A DNA stretch of 64,000 bases from Harmothoe impar (lineage: Eukaryota > Annelida > Polychaeta > Phyllodocida > Polynoidae), in assembly GCA_947462335.1 (NCBI GenBank), contig OX381718.1:41880976-41944975 (forward strand). The letters run 5' to 3'. A program made the position numbers and the translations under genes. This document shows positions 58,498 to 64,000 of this stretch, piece after piece. The stretch's first letter is position 1; every line of letters starts with the position of its first letter. The notes under the pieces are model-generated. The model was not told the DNA's origin. It saw only the letters and a program-made list of their open reading frames with translations, and searched no databases.

Positions 58498-61400
58498 TCA
58501 AGTGTCATTCCATAGTCCTGGTTTGTTAACGAGCTGAGCTTCAAACTTCTCCTTGAGGTACTGAGTGCCATTAATGGCTGGGTATTTGTCTGAGTTGTCA
58601 ATGCAGCGTATGACAGCATCGGCATCAGGGTTGACAAAGAATATGATGGAGCGCCGTGTACGTTGAACCTCAAAGTCCTCTTTTGGTATCACCACTCGGT
58701 GCTTCTGTAATAGAATATCGACCATTTATGCAAAGCAATGTTTCTGAGATAAAACATTAGAAATCATTTTCTAATGTACAAAATGATATCTTAACCAGGT
58801 TCAGGGACCTGACATATATATTTTGCATTACAAATCCTACCATAGCCGTTTAAACAATGTTGAATATAAATACTGATGAACATATCAAATTTCCACTTGA
58901 AATTGTTATTGAATTGATGTAGCATGCTCATTGCTTTTTAATATAATCCTACACACCGTGGAGATGAGTCTGTCAGCCGTCCACCTCTGCATCATGTCTG
59001 CTATGTTGACAACCACAGAGCCTTCTACAGGTGTAGCAGGGACATACTGACCAGCACGGTTCATCACCTATGTGCACAATACAAATACATGAACAAATAC
59101 ATCTATTTTGCTAAAGAGGGTATGTTTATGACCGGGTCAGATAATGGAATCTAATGCAAAAAGGTTTAAACTTTTCCAATTGTAATTTAATTCACCAATT
59201 ATCTGAGGCACAATATTTGTCAGCACACTGTTTACCTCAGTTCCTGGGTCTGTCTCTGTATGGATGAAACTACACCAATAAGGATATGAATAACAATGTA
59301 TAAAACATTGTAAGACCATTGTCAGAATGATTAGTTGTCCCTACCTCCAGTCCTCCAACTTGGTCCTGATAAAGCAGAGTCACAGAACCGTAGTCTGAGT
59401 GTTCACCACAGGGCATCACACCTGGTCTCTCAGCTAGTGACAAGTGGAGACCACTTCAATTTAAATCTGAAACATCTCTCTGACTAGTCTAAGTAATCTA
59501 GCTCTAATAGATAACTGATTGTGGAATGCATTTCAAGACTTATATATAATCATAGGTTCAATCTATCAAATTAATCTTATAATAATATTATATGGCCATG
59601 GTGAGTAGGATTGTGTTACTGATCAAATTGTGACTCGTTTTAACAAAATGGGTCGGTATATGTACTCCGAAAAATTCAATCTTATACTACCATATTCGTG
59701 TACAGCACATTAAGAGCTTGATATATGATGAGTAGTAAATCGAATAGTAATTTTCTGTACCATATGTATTTGAACAGCTCAAACCTGGCCTTTCCAAAGT
59801 GCAACTTCCAACCCATTAAAACGGGTCACAATTTTCTAAACCTCACGAGGAAAAACTGTAATAGACATTGAAAACTCAAACATATTTTATACCCATGTCC
59901 ATTGGTACAGGCGGGTAGAACGCTGCACGGATTGAGGTGAGGTTGGGTCGCCCCAGAATACTATTCATCTTTACAAAGTAGTCAGGGTCCTGAATATTAT
60001 AACCAAATGATTGTGTTGAAAAACAGGTGTGTTTCAGGCAACATGGTCCGAAATTCTAGGGTAGGCAGATTGGATTTTAATTTTTTTTTTTTTTTCACAA
60101 CTTGAGAGCACAATTAATAAGTCACAAATTGCCATATCCACTTGTGAATCATCAGAATTTCTCTAGTAAAAAAATATATCAAGATATTCCTCTTGAATAG
60201 TCATTTCTTGAAGGCAGACTATTATTCAGGCCACTGAGGCCAGTGGGACCTTTAATTCTTGACCAAAGAATAATTATTGCTAAAAATAATGAAAAATAAG
60301 AATTTACGAGAAAAAAAGATCTCCAAAATTAAGAGGAAAATGGTCGGCACTTTTTAAAAATCTAGGGTCGGGTTGCCTGAAAGACACCTTTTTTCTTTTT
60401 GGACTAACAAATAATACTGATCATCAATAATATTATGATAGTTTAAATGCTGATAAATGTCACTCAAAATGATATTTGACATATTTCATTTTAGTTACAT
60501 CGAGAAAAAATATGAGCATTAGCCTAAGACTGACTATGTCGCCAAAAGCACTCATCTACAAGGCTGGCTTAGGCATTTTAGTGAGGGTCAGGCATTGCTG
60601 TACTCACCCATATGAGGATTAAGCATTGCTCAACTCACCCAAAAAGCCATGCTGGATCATCTTGCCAGACTCTGGTTCACTTTTGTGATGAATGCAAGAA
60701 CTATCAGCTGGGGAAGCCTCACTAGGATATTTTGGTCTTGATCAATAAAAATGCAATTTTAAATTACATTGTAGAGTTATAGCATTAGATGTTTTCAATT
60801 TTCAAGTCAATTGAAAACATATATTTAGATAAGGTCAGTTTATATCCTATCACATAGTTTACCTGCAGTTCCAGCCCAACCCCCATCAGTTTCAGTACCA
60901 CATGACCCAACTTAGTAGTTGTGTGAAACAGGTCCATCACTGCTGAATGGAAACCAGGCGTCTCTTCTTCGGGCCATTTCTGTTAAAACAGGGGAGAGAA
61001 AACACCAAAACATCGATTTTTCACTCTAATGTCTATGTTGTTTGAGGACCCATTAATAAGATGACAATTTTCTATTATTTATAGCCTTTTCCATTATAGT
61101 TCAAATTGGTAATAGCGTTTTGGATAAATTGATGTCAAATGATGGAATTGACGAACTGTCCAAACCAAGGAGTATAATCTTTCTACTTTTCAAGGGTCTT
61201 AATTTCAGTACAATTGATTGCTTTAGAATATTATCTGAAGCACCTACTGTGACAGTTGTGGGTATTATATTATAGACTTGTTTGAAGTCAGGCGCCTTTG
61301 ATTGGTCCAATCTGAAGCAGTTAAATATGGAATTGATAATTCTTGTGATTGGACTCATATGTGACTAAGCGAGGAAAAAGACCCCTTCAGGGGGGGAAAT

Positions 61401-62574
61401 AGTGATCATAATCTTTGAAATGAGATATCATGAGTTGAAAAAGTCCGGGTAGTTTTGTGGGAATTGCTATTCAAACATTGGTACATATCACTAATTGAAA
61501 ATGGTAAATAAGCTCTAGTTGCATTGTTTCCCATAGTAAATGATGATAATTATGAAAATCGGTTTTATTTTAAAATAACCAAATAAAATTGGATTTATTA
61601 GTCTAAATTTGGTTCTAGAAGGAATTTTTGCGTTCTGTTTTTAGTTTTGGGTAACTGATGGGATTTTTCAAGAAATCCTGATTATTACCTCTAGTTGAGG
61701 CTTTTGGGATGGTTTCCATGGCAAACAGAAAGTATCATATGTGCTAATTCTTCACAAAAACGTTCTTTTTGCATTCCAAATATAGAATGTTTGCATCAGA
61801 GATGGAATTATTTCATGAAGATCATTGCATTCTACATAAAAAATGGTTTTAGAACTTTTTTCATGTATTTAACACTCTTTTGCATCTATGGTGCCTCCTG
61901 TTGGCCAAAACAAGAGCTAAAAATACGCCTGAAGGGGTCTTTTCCCTAGATGGGTCACATTATGTTTGTTTATAATTGTCTATTCATACTGTGCATTGAA
62001 TAGGCTCATAGCTAGTATTTTTTACTAGTATATGAATCGGTTAATTAAGCGCCAGTTCTGTGGTGTAGTGGTTAGCATTCTCTACTCTAATCAATGGAAA
62101 AATAGAACTGTGGAACTCTTATTGTTTGGAACATCAGAATTAGGCATATAATTAACAAATATATTGTTTCCATTTATTAATTTTGACATGATTCAAGAAA
62201 GAGTTTTTGATACATGAGAGTCATCAAATTAACCCATTTTGTTACATTATGTTACTTTTTACTTATAGAGCTATAAAATGTGATAATGAAAACATCTCTT
62301 TGATACTGGCAGATCCTCTTAATAATAATGATATCAGAGCATTCATAATGATGCAGAATATACATCGATTTGACTGATATGTACCATATGAATATACAAC
62401 CATTACAAATGTTGAATTTGAATCAACTGAATGGATGTGAGGTATTCCCACTTACTGTTCCTCCAGAGGACCCTGCCAGCCATTTAAATTGTTGGAATTA
62501 ATTGGCCGATACTTGGCTTTAGTCTCCGTCGGCAGGTTGAAGAACTCCTCAGTCTTCTCATTAAATGTGTCAAT
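58498..62574 (-). CDS. Fe(II)/2-oxoglutarate-dependent oxygenase, copy B, 5'-partial paralogue
   Basis: Minus-strand exons 5' to 3': 62574-62456, 61311-61248, 60979-60863, 59989-59893, 59433-59345, 59067-58957, 58704-58498 (stop TGA at 58500-58498). They correspond to exons 2-8 of copy A, with identical lengths for four internal exons (119, 97, 89, 111 nt) and small in-frame differences for two (64 versus 67, 117 versus 120). Motifs: IDTFNEKTEEFFNLP, KWPEEETPGF, CGEHSDYGS (HxD), KHRVVIP (distal His) and RTRRSIIFF (RxS). All predicted catalytic residues are kept, so it is likely functional. The first exon (about 71 codons in copy A) is not between 62,575 and 64,000 and must be upstream, beyond the window. 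The C-terminus (QYLKEKFEAQLVNKPGLWNDT in two parts) is longer than in copy A. Confidence 0.9.
60025..60389. mobile_element. 365-bp MITE with AGGTGTSTTTCAGGCAAC termini
   Basis: 'aggtgtgtttcaggcaac' at the left is inverted at 'gttgcctgaaagacacct' on the right with one mismatch. The next bases (tctagggt) are also inverted. Lies in an oxygenase B intron and carries T/A tracts. Confidence 0.7.
60496..60690. mobile_element. MITE family M1 left-end fragment
   Basis: 'cgagaaaaaatatgagcatt', 'gactatgtcgccaaaa' and 'agtgagggtcaggcattgct' match the M1 left arm; the right arm is missing. Confidence 0.65.
61361..61965. mobile_element. About 600-bp element with inverted ends around AAAGACCCCTTCAGG
   Basis: 'gaggaaaaagaccccttcag' near the left end and 'cctgaaggggtcttttccct' near the right end are inverted, with outer 'gtgac/gtcac'. 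No ORF of note. Located 50 bp upstream (minus sense) of oxygenase B exon 3. Confidence 0.6.
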
Positions 62575-64000
62575 CTGTAATAATAAAGTCTCTTAATATC
62601 TAAGATAATATCATTCATAAAGGTATTAATAACTTCCCTACAAACTTGAGATGTTCTTGTGTCATGACTCGTGCTTCCCATGAGATTTGAGAATGTTGAA
62701 CAGAGAAGTACACAAGGCATTTCCTTAATTTTGTGTCATATTCTAGTTATTAGACGGAGTGAAACTCGAGAAATGGAAGTAACCATTCTACCAATGGACA
62801 AATCTTCTCCAAAGGTAGATGAGAAATACTTGTTATTTGCACGAGTAAAACTTACACACCACAAGATATTTTCTTGTGCATTCTAGATTGCCAAAAAGTA
62901 TATCAATAACATTTGTATCAACTGATAGCATAAAAATACCTTACAGGAGGCATCGAGGCAGCCCAAGCTGCTTATTTCTGTGCCTCAAGTATCATGGAGT
63001 GTTGGAGAACTGCTGGTTCTGCGGTGTAGGGGTTTGCATTCTCTACTTTAAGCATAACCGCCCAAATAGGCTACTAACCGGTTACAGATGCATCTATTTA
63101 AAATTGTGGCATAGTCTAAAATGTCTGCAGGAATTTTGTTGTTATTCTCACAGCCTAGTGTCTTATAGTATAGAAGTAACAATTGCACACATCTAGAATC
63201 AGATTTCTTCTAAAATTAAAAACTGTTTGTAATAGGACACTTTGGACTTGAATGAAACAATAAAACAACTTGAAGTACATTGTAGAGTTATTGCATTAGG
63301 TGTTCTTGGTCAAATGAAAACTGATATCCAGATATGGTCAGTTCATTATTTCATCACATAATTTGATATCCCAATGTATAAATATCAAAACATATTTTTA
63401 AATATTTTTACTGGCACAGTAGTACAATCATATTATTCCGAACTTGCCATGGAAGGAAAGAGAAAATGATATACCATGATATCAAATCTTTTAGTCTATG
63501 GATAGATATGTTATAATATTTCACTATGTTATTAAAAACATCAATTACAGTGTACTGAAAGGACAGCGTTGATTGGGAGAAAAGGGTTTTAACAATAGCT
63601 TGATAAAGGGAAATGGTTGGACTGAAATGGTTGCTGACTATTATGGTACAACGGGCCCCAGTGGCATGTCTCAGAAAGCCCTTACAATGGAATCTGTTTT
63701 CTCAGACAGAAACTACTCTTACAGACATCATGAATCTTGTGGTTTTTTGGTGGCACTCTTGGTGTTTACAGGTCTGGAAGGGGTATAATGTCTGGGGGTA
63801 GAAATCAAAGACCTTGGATATCCTGTCATCTTACCCAGAGTCCTTGGCACATCCTGGCTGCCTGTCCGCAAGGCCATCTATAGATAGTTTTTACATTTCA
63901 CCATTATCTAAATTAGATACTGTAAAAATACAATAGGCAGGAGAGGCATATATAAGTATGCCAAGGAGTTGGCGTTCAGGCAGGGTGAAGATCTATCGGG
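62575..64000. other. Presumed first intron of oxygenase B; no exon 1 found
   Basis: No minus-strand segment resembles copy A's first exon (PIPIVDLG...FCYLINHAV). A tRNA-like SINE head occurs at about 63017. The rest is unremarkable. Confidence 0.5.

Noticed and set aside
61101..61358. 85-codon minus-strand ORF as a separate gene
   Set aside because: Only 61248-61311 is supported, as exon 3 of oxygenase B, by frame, splice sites and similarity to copy A; the rest is intron.

Overview
This is invertebrate nuclear DNA. The genes are split into many short exons with GT-AG introns, and introns and spacers are full of short non-autonomous DNA transposons, minisatellites and microsatellites. There are no bacterial operons, and ORFs longer than 150 codons are almost absent outside a retrotransposon remnant. 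The proteins (diacylglycerol kinase theta, a MIC26/MIC27-type cristae protein, two isopenicillin-N-synthase-like oxygenases) fit a non-vertebrate animal, probably marine; I cannot name the species from the sequence. LAYOUT. 1-13,921: no exon recognised; a mosaic of palindromic MITEs and tandem repeats, either a large 5' intron or the upstream flank of the kinase gene. 13,922-30,126 (+): 21 coding exons of a DGK-theta orthologue, from its second C1 domain to the stop codon (901 residues); the first C1 domain and start are not in view. 30,127 to about 36,400: probable spliced, long 3' UTR rich in trinucleotide repeats. 36,785-37,290: degenerate minisatellite. 37,783-47,000 (-): an APOO/APOOL (MIC26/MIC27)-like gene with 5' UTR exon, signal/anchor exon, core exons and a separate C-terminal exon; introns hold a nested transposon cluster. 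47,982-54,011 (+): complete eight-exon Fe(II)/2-oxoglutarate oxygenase (335 residues) with a truncated LINE in its last intron. 58,498-62,574 (-): a paralogous oxygenase lacking only its first exon, which must lie beyond the window; it is tail-to-tail with the first copy and has the same intron positions. The four genes appear functionally independent: lipid second-messenger signalling, mitochondrial cristae shaping, and two oxygenases of unknown substrate. MOST NOTABLE. Exon 7 of the two inverted oxygenase paralogues differs at 1 of 111 bases while neighbouring exons are clearly diverged, which suggests gene conversion. A 217-bp segment carrying part of the terminal exon of the second paralogue is repeated exactly 500 bp downstream and could encode an alternative C-terminus. 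The kinase gene has a tandem triplication of an exon end with its splice donor. Several MITE families can be delimited to the base by target-site duplications. I found no evidence for an undescribed multi-gene system, CRISPR array or defence island.
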